Source of the DNA: a bacterium
GTDB lineage: Bacteria; Bacillota; Clostridia; Lachnospirales; Lachnospiraceae
Direction of reading: 5' to 3'
Assembly (NCBI GenBank): GCA_023667365.1
Contig: JAMPAG010000008.1
Span: forward strand, 1 to 56,509
DNA length: 56,509 nucleotides
Made by a program: the position numbers and the translations under genes. The notes below the pieces were generated by a model. It was not told where the DNA came from. It ran no database searches and saw only the letters and a program-made list of their open reading frames with translations. Below are positions 46,101 through 54,582 of the stretch, one piece after another (position 1 is the first letter of the stretch; each line of letters begins with the position of its first letter).

Positions 46101-46355
46101 TCGTATGTGTTCCGTGAAAATCTGGTGCTGACGGGGATCGGCGCGGTCGTGGGAATCCCGCTCGGCATCTGGCTGCACCGTTTTGTAATGGAGAAGATCG
46201 ACATTGATATGGTGAATTTTAAGGTGCGCATTCTGCCGCAGTCCTATGTGTTCGGTATCGTGCTGACGTTTGTGTTTGCGATGGTTGTCAACGGGGTCAT
46301 GTATATCAAGCTGCAAAAAATCAATATGGCGGAGTCGCTTAAGTCGATCGAGTAA
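43149..46355 (+). CDS. FtsX/MacB-type ABC permease with long extracytoplasmic coiled coil
   Basis: A 1068-residue permease. After a first membrane helix (FGRYVAIMAIIALGVGLFAG) comes a large outside domain, including about residues 255-510 of heptad-rich, Glu/Gln/Ala-rich sequence likely to form a long coiled coil. Then come FtsX core helices (NVFPIFFFLVAALVCITTMN), a second outside region, and a final set of three helices. Inside the coiled coil a 20-residue unit with GGQTLTAEELAAMQ is repeated three times. GGAGGAG supports ATG 43149. Such large permeases are common in Lachnospiraceae and may move or release lipids, peptides or enzymes; the substrate is unknown. Confidence 0.88.
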   Translation: MKSMMRRTTRREIIGSFGRYVAIMAIIALGVGLFAGLKVTKPTMVQITDAYVTKHQLYDYRLISAFGLEEEDVDAFAALDGVRAAEGAVFADVIYYAGEDDAARVASVHSLTQNLNTLELRAGRMPQAADECVVDDRAFSEDAIGEALYVAEDNSEDTLELLAYREYTIVGLVTSPAYLNFERGNTSVGNGVVSCFAYIPKEGFCFDYYSELYVKLDSDLEIHSDAYQAEADAHQDAIEAQLIAANDRRYDTVVSDARREIDEAQETLDEESAKAEAELADALEELTAGQQEIDDNRKLLEEQEQELTEAETALTQGIAEIDDGIRQLEEAVAAANDGLNQLRELEQMQAQMQGQSQMPGGQTLTAEELAAMQGQSQMAGGQAFTAEELAAMQAQMQAQMPGGQTLTAEELAAMQMQAQELQAQIAEITQTIETLEANLTALRTQRSTLAEQLVQVQEGFFEIADAYVQLHEAESELADGWTEYEDGLSEYETKTAEGQQEIDDARRELEELEKPSYYLLTRNENIGYVCFENDSSIVEGIANVFPIFFFLVAALVCITTMNRMVEEQRTQIGVLKALGYGKAAIMGKYMIYSGSAAMIGCISGFLIGSYVFPNVIWTVYGLMYSVGGSGYLIDVPLACISVVVSLICSIGTTWLSCRMELGSVAAQLIRPKTPKAGKRIFLEYLPFLWKRMKFLHKVSARNIFRYKKRFFMMVLGVGGCMALLLTGLGIKDSIADVVVEQYDHIQTYDMAVSFRNAPDAAQREELAEDTQGMLRSGIYYMQASVDISFDRTTKSIDLIVPEDAEQIAEVLKLFDEKGETIAYPGVGEAVLSSKCAQKLGVRIGDTVTLRDGDMREFRVKISGICTNYVYNYVYLSAETYHDQTGREPEYKSMWCNTAEGQDVYEAAAKIMNEENTASVMIAEDTKRRFTSMMSSLNYIVVLVIFCAAALAFIVLYNLTNINITERIREIATIKVLGFYPGETASYVFRENLVLTGIGAVVGIPLGIWLHRFVMEKIDIDMVNFKVRILPQSYVFGIVLTFVFAMVVNGVMYIKLQKINMAESLKSIE
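44202..44387 (+). repeat. Three tandem ~60-bp units inside the permease gene
   Basis: Units at 44202-44261, 44262-44321 and 44322-44387 (the last with a 6-bp insertion) encode copies of a 20-residue Gln-rich unit around GGQTLTAEELAAMQ. The copies differ at few bases, so the expansion looks recent. Confidence 0.9.
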
Positions 46356-46425
46356 CATCAGCATGAAATGCGCAGTTTTGCGCAGGCATGAACGATCGGA
46401 CAGATATAGAAAGGAAACAGGAGAA

Positions 46426-47565
46426 ATGAAAGTAAGACCGAACAGCGGGAATATGAAGATCATGGGGCGGACGACGCAGGTCGGGGATATTCTTTATTTG
46501 GGATTTTCGGCGTCTTATGTGGAATTTGAGACAGTGGCGAGCCGGGTCAGCGTGACGATGTGTACGGATGCCGCGCCGCAGGAAGAGAGTCTTTTGGGGT
46601 GGTTTGCGGTTTATCTGGACGGCGCGGCGCAGCCTGCCGTGCGCAGGGCATTGCGGAATCCGGAGGAGGAATTTGTGATCTTTGAGGAGGCGCAGGCGAG
46701 AAACGTAAAGATCCGCCTTGTAAAAATGTCGGAGGCGGCGTTCGGGCTTGTCGGGATCAGGGAGTTTGATATTGTCTGCGGGTGCGGCGAGCAGGAAGAG
46801 GCGAAGCAGAGGAGCGACGGACAGGGAAGTGTGAAGCAAAGGAATGCCGGGAACGGAAATGACATATATGTCACAAAAACGCCGAACCGCCCGCACCGGA
46901 TGGAAGTGATCGGAGATTCGATTACCTGCGGTTACGGTAACGAGGGCGTTCTCGACAAGGATACGTTTACGACCGCGCAGGAAAATCCGGAGGAGGCGTA
47001 TGCGGTCTTGACGGCAAATGCGCTGGACGCGGATTATCAGCTTGTCTCATGGAGCGGTATCGGCGTGATCACAAACTGGATTCCGGAGGACGTCAACGAA
47101 CCGCTTGAGGAAATTTTGATGCCGGATCTATATTCGTACCGTGATAAAAGATTATGTGAAAAATTGGGACTGCCGCTTGAAAAGTGGGACAGCGCGGAGT
47201 ATCAGCCGGAGCTGATCGTGCTTCACCTTGGAACGAATGATGACAGTTATGTTAGAAAAATACCGGAGCGGCAGGCATATTTTGCGGGCAGGTATTATGC
47301 TTTTTTGGAACAGATTCATGAACAGAACCCGCAGGCGGCGATCCTTTGCGCGCTCGGCGTGATGGGGCAGAATCTGTGCGAGGAGGAGGAGCGGCAGACG
47401 CGCCGCTTTGCACAGGAACATCCCGGCGTGCGGATCGGTTATCTTGTGCTGCCGGAGCAGGATGCGGCGGACGGGATCGCAACGGATTCCCATCCGAGTA
47501 AGCGGACGCACAAAAAGGTGGCGGCGGTTCTGACAGAGAAGATTCGGGCGTTCATGGGCTGGTAA
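46426..47565 (+). CDS. SGNH/GDSL esterase, carbohydrate esterase family 2 type
   Basis: A 379-residue two-domain enzyme. The N-terminal half (about 1-140) resembles the jelly-roll domain of CE2 acetyl esterases; the C-terminal SGNH domain has the nucleophile motif VIGDSITCGYG, LHLGTNDDS (block III) and the acid/His pair in ATDSHPSKRTHKK. It probably removes acetyl groups from xylan or similar glycans; no signal peptide is seen, suggesting cytoplasmic action. Between the domains lies a short Gln/Gly-rich, low-complexity linker (about residues 120-145). AACAGGAG fixes ATG 46426. It follows the permease by 70 nt in the same direction. Confidence 0.85.
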   Translation: MKVRPNSGNMKIMGRTTQVGDILYLGFSASYVEFETVASRVSVTMCTDAAPQEESLLGWFAVYLDGAAQPAVRRALRNPEEEFVIFEEAQARNVKIRLVKMSEAAFGLVGIREFDIVCGCGEQEEAKQRSDGQGSVKQRNAGNGNDIYVTKTPNRPHRMEVIGDSITCGYGNEGVLDKDTFTTAQENPEEAYAVLTANALDADYQLVSWSGIGVITNWIPEDVNEPLEEILMPDLYSYRDKRLCEKLGLPLEKWDSAEYQPELIVLHLGTNDDSYVRKIPERQAYFAGRYYAFLEQIHEQNPQAAILCALGVMGQNLCEEEERQTRRFAQEHPGVRIGYLVLPEQDAADGIATDSHPSKRTHKKVAAVLTEKIRAFMGW

Positions 47566-47606
47566 ATTTGTAAATATCCGCGGCATAGAAAGGGTATGGG
47601 TTTCAC

Positions 47607-48044
47607 ATGGAGATCAGGGAGTGTCTCAATGAGTTGTTTGTGCAGCTCTTTCGCGATATTCTTATCATAGAGGAAAAGGCGTTAAAAAAAGGCGAGCATC
47701 AAAACCTGACGATTAACGACATGCATGTCATTGATGCGATCGGGGACGGCGCGCCGAAAAATATGAGCAGCGTCGCAAAGGCGCTGCAAGTGACGACGGG
47801 AACGCTCACCATATCCGTGAACAGTCTTGTAAAAAAAGGATATGTGGATCGCGTGCGGAGCGAGGAAGACCGCAGGGTTGTGCTTGTTTCCCTGACGGAA
47901 GCGGGGCGCCGCGCGCACAGTGAACATAAGCGTTTTCATGAGCGGATGATCGAACGCATCACAGAGCGCTTAAGTCCGGCGCAGAGCGAGGTACTCGCGG
48001 GCGCGCTGACGGACATGGTGCAGTTTTTCAAGGAGCAGAAGTAA
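47607..48044 (+). CDS. MarR family transcriptional regulator
   Basis: A 145-residue winged-helix dimer. The recognition segment MSSVAKALQVTTGTLTISVN and the wing DRVRSEEDRRVVLVSLTEAGR are typical. The order of helices resembles FabT-like regulators, but no fab genes adjoin it. Targets are unknown; the upstream esterase gene is 41 nt away and may be in the same operon. The 3' end overlaps the convergent DUF885 gene by 17 nt, so both stops lie within the other gene. Confidence 0.88.
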   Translation: MEIRECLNELFVQLFRDILIIEEKALKKGEHQNLTINDMHVIDAIGDGAPKNMSSVAKALQVTTGTLTISVNSLVKKGYVDRVRSEEDRRVVLVSLTEAGRRAHSEHKRFHERMIERITERLSPAQSEVLAGALTDMVQFFKEQK

Positions 48045-50151
48045 GCAGCGCTTCCCGCAGCATGGCAAACGGCGCGGGACCGGCGGAGAGAAAAAAAGTA
48101 TGAAAGCGCATATCGCTGTAGGCTTCGCCCCAGACTTCCTTCGCAGTTTCCTTTAAGGAGACGATCTCCAAATAACCGAGATAGTATTTTAAGTAATTGA
48201 CCGGTTCTTCCACAATATATTCATAAACCGATTTTATGACGTCTGTGTCGGATATGCCGTAAGCGCTGAGAAGCGCGGCAGTTTCGTCAAACGTCATGCC
48301 ATAATAGTGAATGGATACGTCCAACATGGAGTACAGGCAGAGCTGGATGCGTCGGTCGGTCCGGTAAAAATCACAGAGCAGCGCGAGCGTTTCGGGGGAG
48401 TATGCGGCTGCTGTCTCGGAGAGCGCCGCATCGTCTGCGGTATCGCCGGAAGCAGGAGTCTGCGATCCGGAGAGCGCCGCATCGTCCGCGGCGCCGCCGG
48501 AAGCAGGAGTCTGCGATCTGGAGAATGCGGCATCGTCCGCGGTGCCGCCGGAGTCTTGCGGATGTCGGGGATGCGAAGCGGTCTCCGACTCCTGCATGAG
48601 CTGTGCAGCGTAGGAATAGGACAGGTCTTCGACATAAGTAGCCCAGCCCTCGGCGTAGCCGCCGTAGGAGAGAACGCCCTCCAGGGGCATGAGGGAGTTG
48701 ACATTCATGTCACCTAAGTGGTAGACATTTTGGTACAGATGCCCCGGATAGCCCTCGTGTGCGAGCGTCGTGTAGAGCGTAAGGGAATCCGGCTCATCGC
48801 CATAATTGATGTAGATACTGTTGCTGCGGTAGTCGTCTATCGCAGGAATCATATAGAATGCGGGACTGGTGTAAGGACTGAGCGCATCGTCCACGGGTTT
48901 GATCTCGTGGAGGACCACGGCGGGGAGGGCAGGAAAATCTTCCGTCATGCGGGCGTGCAGATCGCCGACCATTTCTTCGGGCGTATAGCCGTCCAGCAGA
49001 CCGGGCGCGGTCAGTAACGCCTGCGTCGGGTCGGGCAGCGTTTCGGAGAGCGCGGAAATGATGTTGAAAAGCGTGTCATAATCAGCGGCAAAGTTTTCTG
49101 TCAGAAGTGTCATAATTTCTTCGGGCGTGCGGGAAGAGCCGGTGAGGGCGGCGAGCCTTGTCTCGTAATAGCGGCGGCCGTCCGCGTAATGGCAAAGCCC
49201 CTGCTCGTTTGTGCCGCTTCCTTTTAAGAGGAATAACCCGTCGGCGAGGCGGGCGTAGGCAGGCGCGACGATCCCGGTGAGGATCGCGTCATGTCGGGCA
49301 AGATATTGCTGCATTTCCGATTCGGTACACAGTCCCTCTGAGAGAAGTGCGTTCAGGCGGGAACGGAATGTGACCTGTAAAAAATGACTGCCCTGCGCAA
49401 GCTGTTCCTTTGAGCAGAGTGTGTCGCACTGCGCGATCACTTTTGTCACGGCGGCATCCGACATAAAAAGCCCCGCCTCCGCTTTCTGCTGTTCATAGAG
49501 GAGCAGGCCGTCGAAATAATCGCCTACGCAGGAAAGCGTGTCAAGATAGCGCTCCGCATCCTCGCGGGAGTGGATGCGGTATTCGGCAAACAGGATGAGC
49601 AGGGAGGTCTGTTCGCCGGAAGACGGGGAGAGCGGTTCCCCGTAAAACGGCATGGTAAGCTCGGAAAGGCTGCTGCGCAGGGACTGTTCCATGATGCGGT
49701 AGATCCAAAGGTCATGCGCGGAGAGTTTACGCGCATCTATTTCTGACAGACGCGTCATAAGACCGGAATACACAGCCTCCGTCTCTGCAGGGGTATTTTC
49801 CGTATAGACGGGCAGGCAAATCCGTGCGGGATCAAACGAATCGCCGGCGCGCTGCGCAAAGGATTCCGGGTGTGCCATCGTGTAGTGCAGGCTTAGGCTG
49901 TTGCCGGAAAGCTCATAGGCGATGAGCCCGTCGGAGAGTGCGAGTAACTTTTCGTGTTCTTTTCGGGGCAGGCGCTCATGGGTGACAAACAGACTGACGC
50001 CGAAAAGAGCAAGCAGGACCGCGCTGTATACGATGAGGTGCTTGCGGATCTTACGGGCGCAGGATGTTTGCACGGAGGATGCTTCCGCGCCTTTATGTAT
50101 CAGAGAATGAGACTTTTGATGAAGGACGGACATAAGATTTCGGGAGAGCAT
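48028..50151 (-). CDS. DUF885 family metallopeptidase-like protein, membrane anchored
   Basis: A 707-residue protein. A membrane segment at about residues 37-60 (LIVYSAVLLALFGVSLFV) puts the rest outside the cell. The zinc-binding motif HEGYPGH follows TLA, and downstream come GGYAEGWATYVEDLSY and FYRTDRRIQLCLYSMLDV, as in DUF885 proteins, predicted to be carboxypeptidase-like. An Ala/Ser/Asp-rich insertion of about 60 residues, built of 17-residue tandem repeats, interrupts the domain at 48419-48580. The start is ATG 50151 with a weak site; ATG 50133 is an alternative. Confidence 0.86.
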   Translation of the reverse strand: MLSRNLMSVLHQKSHSLIHKGAEASSVQTSCARKIRKHLIVYSAVLLALFGVSLFVTHERLPRKEHEKLLALSDGLIAYELSGNSLSLHYTMAHPESFAQRAGDSFDPARICLPVYTENTPAETEAVYSGLMTRLSEIDARKLSAHDLWIYRIMEQSLRSSLSELTMPFYGEPLSPSSGEQTSLLILFAEYRIHSREDAERYLDTLSCVGDYFDGLLLYEQQKAEAGLFMSDAAVTKVIAQCDTLCSKEQLAQGSHFLQVTFRSRLNALLSEGLCTESEMQQYLARHDAILTGIVAPAYARLADGLFLLKGSGTNEQGLCHYADGRRYYETRLAALTGSSRTPEEIMTLLTENFAADYDTLFNIISALSETLPDPTQALLTAPGLLDGYTPEEMVGDLHARMTEDFPALPAVVLHEIKPVDDALSPYTSPAFYMIPAIDDYRSNSIYINYGDEPDSLTLYTTLAHEGYPGHLYQNVYHLGDMNVNSLMPLEGVLSYGGYAEGWATYVEDLSYSYAAQLMQESETASHPRHPQDSGGTADDAAFSRSQTPASGGAADDAALSGSQTPASGDTADDAALSETAAAYSPETLALLCDFYRTDRRIQLCLYSMLDVSIHYYGMTFDETAALLSAYGISDTDVIKSVYEYIVEEPVNYLKYYLGYLEIVSLKETAKEVWGEAYSDMRFHTFFLSAGPAPFAMLREALLTSAP
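48419..48555 (-). repeat. 51-bp tandem repeat inside the DUF885 gene
   Basis: Units start at 48419, 48470 and 48521; the first two are almost identical and the third is partial. They encode a 17-residue unit containing SQTPASG and ADDAALS. The region lies between two conserved parts of DUF885 and is probably a surface loop. Confidence 0.9.
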
Positions 50152-50243
50152 ATTTTTTTAACCTGACAGGGATTTTCGCATGATTTTTTATAGTATATGA
50201 GAGACACGCACAAAGGTGAACCGGAAATCGGAGAGGAGATTTT

Positions 50244-50897
50244 ATGGAATGGCAGGAACCGCAGCCGCAGCAGACAATTTATACGGAATATATTCCCGAA
50301 GATATTTTGCGCGAAGCGGGAATTGACGGCGAGCCGCTTGCCATGGAGCAGCTGCGTGCCGAGCTGTATGAGCTGGAGCATGACGTTGCCGTTTCGAAAA
50401 ACGAGCTTGAGAGAATGAAAAGGGAGTGGGACGGGATTAAACGGTCGCTGCGGTTTACTCTGATCATGCTGGTCGTCTTTTTTCTGTTGCGCATTTTTAT
50501 GGAGGTGTGGTATCGGGAAGTCTGGGTGCTGTCTCAATGGAGCGCCGCGCAGGGTGATGATATGCTTTCTACTTCGATACAGATGGGCGGTTTCTGGATC
50601 AGATTTTTCAGAGAGCTGTTCTATGGGTTCGAGGGGGTTTTTCTTGCGCGGTTGGTATATGTATTCTATCGGTTTTTCAGCAATCAGGACTGGAAAGCGT
50701 CGCGGTGGTGGTGTAATTGGCAAAAAAAGAAAAATCTCTGCGCGGAGATCGAACAATATGAGCTGTGGTTTGCAGGGCAGGAGGACCGCCTGCGCAGATT
50801 AAAGCAGGTGCGCACGGCGTACCGCGAGCGAAAACAGGAAGAATGGCGGGAGGAGAGTCTGCCGGAACGTGTTGCAGAGGAACGGGAGCTGGGATGA
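50244..50897 (+). CDS. Unrecognised membrane protein with coiled-coil ends
   Basis: A 217-residue protein that I do not recognise. Residues 1-65 are acidic and then heptad-like (MEQLRAELYELEHDVAVSKN). A membrane helix spans about 72-90 (FTLIMLVVFFLLRIFMEVW), a second hydrophobic, aromatic-rich segment about 112-150, and the rest is a basic coiled-coil-like tail. A topology with both ends in the cytoplasm is plausible. GGAGAGGAG directly upstream supports ATG 50244. It is divergent from the DUF885 gene and 222 nt before the transketolase start. No function is claimed. Confidence 0.75.
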   Translation: MEWQEPQPQQTIYTEYIPEDILREAGIDGEPLAMEQLRAELYELEHDVAVSKNELERMKREWDGIKRSLRFTLIMLVVFFLLRIFMEVWYREVWVLSQWSAAQGDDMLSTSIQMGGFWIRFFRELFYGFEGVFLARLVYVFYRFFSNQDWKASRWWCNWQKKKNLCAEIEQYELWFAGQEDRLRRLKQVRTAYRERKQEEWREESLPERVAEERELG

Positions 50898-50983
50898 GGG
50901 ATCCCAAATGTTCTGCCGCAGGATTTTGCAACGGCGGCGGAGCGTTCCTTCGCATAAAATTCAGCGCGTTTTCGAAAAACGCA

Positions 50984-51012
50984 TTGTCGTGATTTTTTAT
51001 CTGTGATAGAAT
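50984..51012 (+). promoter_or_regulatory. Candidate promoter of the transketolase operon
   Basis: TTGTCG (50984-50989) and TAGAAT (51007-51012) with exact 17-nt spacing lie 108 nt before the start codon. The -10 is preceded by TGTGA. The leader in between holds no recognisable riboswitch. Confidence 0.5.
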
Positions 51013-51119
51013 AAAGACAGCTTGATTTGACGAAAAAACCAATCGGAAAGGGGGCTTTGGAAGCCGCGTGCCGGTCTGCCGAACGCTTCCCTCAAAAAAA
51101 GAAAGGAGTATCGTAAAAC

Positions 51120-51965
51120 ATGATGAACTTAGAACTTGCTAAGGCTGCCAATCGTGTGCGCAAAGGAATCGTGTCTTCCGTACATAGCGCAAAGGCAGGA
51201 CATCCCGGAGGCTCGCTTTCTGCGGCGGATGTCTATACGTTTTTGTATTTCGAGGAGATGAATATTCATCCCGACGATCCGAAGAATCCGGACCGTGACC
51301 GTTTTGTTTTGTCAAAAGGACATACGGCGCCCGGCTATTACTCCACACTTGCAAACCGTGGTTTTTTCCCGGTGGAGGATCTGCTGACGCTGCGGAAACT
51401 CGGTTCTTATTTACAGGGGCACCCGGATATGAAGCACATCCCCGGCGTGGATATGAGCAGCGGCTCGCTCGGGCAGGGAATTTCCGCGGCGGTCGGCATG
51501 GCGCTTGCGGGGAAGATGGATAACAAGAATTATCGTGTCTACACACTGCTCGGCGACGGAGAGATTCAGGAGGGACAGGTCTGGGAGGCGTCCATGTTTG
51601 CGGGCGCGAGAAATTTAGATAATCTCTGTGTGATCGTGGACAATAACGGATTGCAGATCGACGGAAAGATTGAGGACGTCTGCTCGCCGTATCCGATCGA
51701 CAAGAAATTCGAGGCGTTCAATTTCCATGTCATCAACGTGAACGCGCATGATTTTGACGAACTGCGCGCGGCGTTTGCCGAGGCAAGGGCGCAGAAGGGA
51801 AAGCCGACCGCGATCATCGCCCACAGCGTAAAGGGCAAGGGCGTGTCCTTTATGGAGAACAATGCGGGCTGGCACGGCAAAGCGCCGAACGACGAGGAAT
51901 ATGCAGTGGCGATGGCGGATCTGGAGAAGATCGACGCCGAATTAGAGAAAGCGGGTGAGGCATAA
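51120..51965 (+). CDS. Transketolase, N-terminal (TPP-binding) subunit
   Basis: With the next gene it forms a split transketolase of the non-oxidative pentose phosphate pathway, moving two-carbon units between sugar phosphates. The 281-residue subunit has GHPGGSLSAADVYTFLYF, SKGHTAPGYYSTLA and the TPP/metal motif GDGEIQEGQVWEA followed by DNNGLQIDG. GAAAGGAG upstream supports either ATG 51120 or 51123. Its stop overlaps the start of the C-terminal subunit (TAATG). Confidence 0.95.
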   Translation: MMNLELAKAANRVRKGIVSSVHSAKAGHPGGSLSAADVYTFLYFEEMNIHPDDPKNPDRDRFVLSKGHTAPGYYSTLANRGFFPVEDLLTLRKLGSYLQGHPDMKHIPGVDMSSGSLGQGISAAVGMALAGKMDNKNYRVYTLLGDGEIQEGQVWEASMFAGARNLDNLCVIVDNNGLQIDGKIEDVCSPYPIDKKFEAFNFHVINVNAHDFDELRAAFAEARAQKGKPTAIIAHSVKGKGVSFMENNAGWHGKAPNDEEYAVAMADLEKIDAELEKAGEA

Positions 51966-52906
51966 TGGCAGATGTGAAAAAAATAGCAACGAGAGAGAGT
52001 TATGGCAACGCACTCGCAGAGGTCGGCAAAGACTATCCGAATCTTGTTGTTCTGGATGCCGATCTTGCGGGGGCGACAAAGACCAGTACGTTTCAGAAGG
52101 CGTTTCCCGATCGTCATATCGACTGCGGGATCGCCGAGTGTAATATGGTAGGAATCGCGGCGGGGCTTTCCACGACGGGCAAGATTCCGTTCGTCAGTTC
52201 GTTTGCGATGTTTGCGGCGGGGCGCGCGTTTGAGCAGGTGCGCAATTCCGTCGGCTATCCGCACTTAAATGTCAAGATCGGCGCGACGCACGCGGGCATT
52301 ACGGTCGGCGAGGACGGCGCAAGCCATCAGTGTAACGAGGATCTTGCCTTGATGCGGACGATCCCCGGTATGGTTGTGATGTGTCCTTCCGACGACGTGG
52401 AGGCAAAGGCGGCTGTGCGCGCGGCGGTGGAGTATGAGGGACCGGTTTATTTACGGTTTGGCAGAAGCGCGGTGCCGGTCATCAACGACAGACCGGAATA
52501 TTCGTTTAAGATCGGAAAAGGCGAGGTACTCCGCGAGGGTACGGACGTGACGATCGTGGCGACCGGAATTTGTGTGGCAAACGCGTTGGAAGCGGCTAAG
52601 AAGCTTGCCGCGGACGGTGTGAGCGCCGAGGTCATCAATATCTGCACGATCAAACCGCTTGACGAGGAGCTGATCGTTGCAAGCGCAAAGAAAACGGGTA
52701 AGGTTGTTACGGCGGAAGAGCATTCCGTGATCGGCGGCTTAGGAAGCACCGTATGCGATGCGCTCTGCAAATCAGCGCCGACGCCGGTATGCAAGATTGG
52801 CATGCAGGACGTGTTCGGCGAGTCCGGCTCCGCGAATGCGCTCGTTGAGAAATACGGGCTGGACGGCGAGGGGATTTATAAGCAGGTGAAGGAGTTTTTG
52901 GGGTAA
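51965..52906 (+). CDS. Transketolase, C-terminal subunit
   Basis: A 313-residue pyrimidine-binding half plus C-terminal domain. RESYGNALAEVGKDYPNLVV opens it; FAMFAAGRAFEQVRNS carries the glutamate that activates TPP, and GATHAGITVGEDGASHQ follows. It is coupled to the N-terminal subunit gene by a 1-nt overlap, and the operon ends at the hairpin 52933-52970. This split arrangement is typical of Clostridia. Confidence 0.95.
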   Translation: MADVKKIATRESYGNALAEVGKDYPNLVVLDADLAGATKTSTFQKAFPDRHIDCGIAECNMVGIAAGLSTTGKIPFVSSFAMFAAGRAFEQVRNSVGYPHLNVKIGATHAGITVGEDGASHQCNEDLALMRTIPGMVVMCPSDDVEAKAAVRAAVEYEGPVYLRFGRSAVPVINDRPEYSFKIGKGEVLREGTDVTIVATGICVANALEAAKKLAADGVSAEVINICTIKPLDEELIVASAKKTGKVVTAEEHSVIGGLGSTVCDALCKSAPTPVCKIGMQDVFGESGSANALVEKYGLDGEGIYKQVKEFLG

Positions 52907-52932
52907 ACTCTTTTGAGGGCTTGCGATGAATG

Positions 52933-52970
52933 AGAAAGCGGGTTTCTATTATGGGGACCTGCTTTCTTTT
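52933..52970 (+). terminator. Terminator of the transketolase operon
   Basis: An 11-bp stem (AGAAAGCGGGT at 52933-52943 with ACCTGCTTTCT at 52957-52967, one G-U pair) with a 13-nt loop is followed by T residues, 27 nt after the stop codon. Confidence 0.75.
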
Positions 52971-53028
52971 AACCTGTCTACGTGGCAAATAGGCGGCAAG
53001 AGTCTGCGCCGGATAAAAGGGATGAAAA

Positions 53029-54582
53029 ATGGAACAGAAGAAAAAGGTGGAAAAAATGCAAAAAGCAGGGCAAATATCTGATACAGAATTAAAGGAGTGG
53101 CTGCTTCATGTGCATGAGAAATATTTTATTGAATTGAAGAAAGCGAACGAACTGCCAAACTCATTTTGGGAAAGCTATTCCTCTTTTTGTAATACATCCG
53201 GTGGATTCATTATTCTCGGAGTAACAGAAGGGGAAACACAAAACGAGATCACAGGCGTTGGAAATGTAGAGAAAACAATGATCGCTTTGTGGGATCAGCT
53301 TTCTAATAATAATAAAGTCAGCTATAGAACGGTGGATAATCAGGATGTGAATACATATAGAATTGATGGAAAAGATATTATCATAGTATATGTGAAGGAA
53401 GCAGTGGAAAGCATGAAGCCGGTGCATATAGGTGGTAAGTTAGAAAATTCATGGATCAGAACGGGAGATGGGGACCGCAGGGCTACGAAAGAAGAGTTGG
53501 CGGCTTTTATGAGAAATGCACAACCGGGACAGGATGGTTTGGCGGCGGATTCTTTCACATTGGAAGATTTAGACCTGGATTCGGTTATCACATATAAAGA
53601 GCGTGTAAGCAGAAGATTTCCTAAAAAGCATTATATGGAGATGAATCATCAGGCATTTTTAAGTGAAATAGGTGCCTGCTTTACAGATAGAAAGACCGGA
53701 GAATGGAAGATCAAAAGAGGAACGTTACTATTTTTGGGAAAGGTGAACTCCATAAAAGAGATCTTTCCGCATTTTCATTTAGATTATTTTAATCGGAGAG
53801 GCAATAATCCAAGATGGGCGGATCGCGTTTCCGATGATGAGCCAAGCGATTATGAAATGAATTTGTATAATTTTTATCATATTGTATATGAGAAAATAAA
53901 AGGGTTATTGCAGGAATCGTTTATGCTGGACAGTATACAACAGAGAATTCCGTTGTCAGATTTTGATGAGACGATCAGGGAATGCTTGGTTAATTGTCTG
54001 GCGCATGCAGATTATGTACAGGGCTATCCTTCTACCAAAATAGATGTGTATGACGGATGGTTTTGTTTTACGAATCCGGGGAAAATGCTGATTTCGACAC
54101 AACAGTTCTTTTCGGGAGGAGATTCAAGACCGCGAAATGAGACGATCATGAAATTGTTCCGTTTACTGGGAGCGTCTGAACGGCAGGGATTTGGCGGACC
54201 GATGATTTATAAGAGTGCAATAAAGAATGACTTCAAAAGACCGGAAGTGACGACAAATTTGGAGAGGACAGAACTGAAAGTCTGGAATATTGATTTGGCG
54301 GATTCTTATTCTGAGTTATCCACAGATGAGAAAAGTCTGTTAAGGTACATTATGAAAAGCGGTCAGGCTCAGTCTGTAAACGAAATGAAAGCGGCATTGC
54401 ATATGACCGAATATAGGGTACGGAAAGGAGTACAAATACTTGAGGATAAAAAATTGATCGGGAAGATCGGGAATGGACCGTCAACGAAGTATACGGTAGG
54501 GATGGAGAGTATTGAGTTTTTGACACAAATACAGGTGGCAATGGAGACCCTGAAGAGGCAGATGAATGAAACTACCTCGTGA
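53029..54582 (+). CDS. AlbA_2 (Schlafen-type) ATP-binding regulator-like protein
   Basis: A 517-residue soluble protein. The N-terminal AlbA_2/Schlafen domain (about 20-165) is recognised by NTSGGFIILGV, then KPVHIGGKLENSWIRTGDGD. The C-terminal half matches the HATPase-like region of RecG-type AlbA_2 proteins (ECLVNCLAHADYVQG, RNETIMKLFRLLG, ERQGFGGPMIYK) and ends in a winged-helix segment. The role is unknown; such proteins are often linked to gene regulation or phage defence. The codons are clearly more AT-rich than in neighbouring genes, a sign of transfer. The start ATG 53029 has a weak site; ATG 53056 after AAAAAGGTGG is a possible alternative. Confidence 0.85.
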   Translation: MEQKKKVEKMQKAGQISDTELKEWLLHVHEKYFIELKKANELPNSFWESYSSFCNTSGGFIILGVTEGETQNEITGVGNVEKTMIALWDQLSNNNKVSYRTVDNQDVNTYRIDGKDIIIVYVKEAVESMKPVHIGGKLENSWIRTGDGDRRATKEELAAFMRNAQPGQDGLAADSFTLEDLDLDSVITYKERVSRRFPKKHYMEMNHQAFLSEIGACFTDRKTGEWKIKRGTLLFLGKVNSIKEIFPHFHLDYFNRRGNNPRWADRVSDDEPSDYEMNLYNFYHIVYEKIKGLLQESFMLDSIQQRIPLSDFDETIRECLVNCLAHADYVQGYPSTKIDVYDGWFCFTNPGKMLISTQQFFSGGDSRPRNETIMKLFRLLGASERQGFGGPMIYKSAIKNDFKRPEVTTNLERTELKVWNIDLADSYSELSTDEKSLLRYIMKSGQAQSVNEMKAALHMTEYRVRKGVQILEDKKLIGKIGNGPSTKYTVGMESIEFLTQIQVAMETLKRQMNETTS

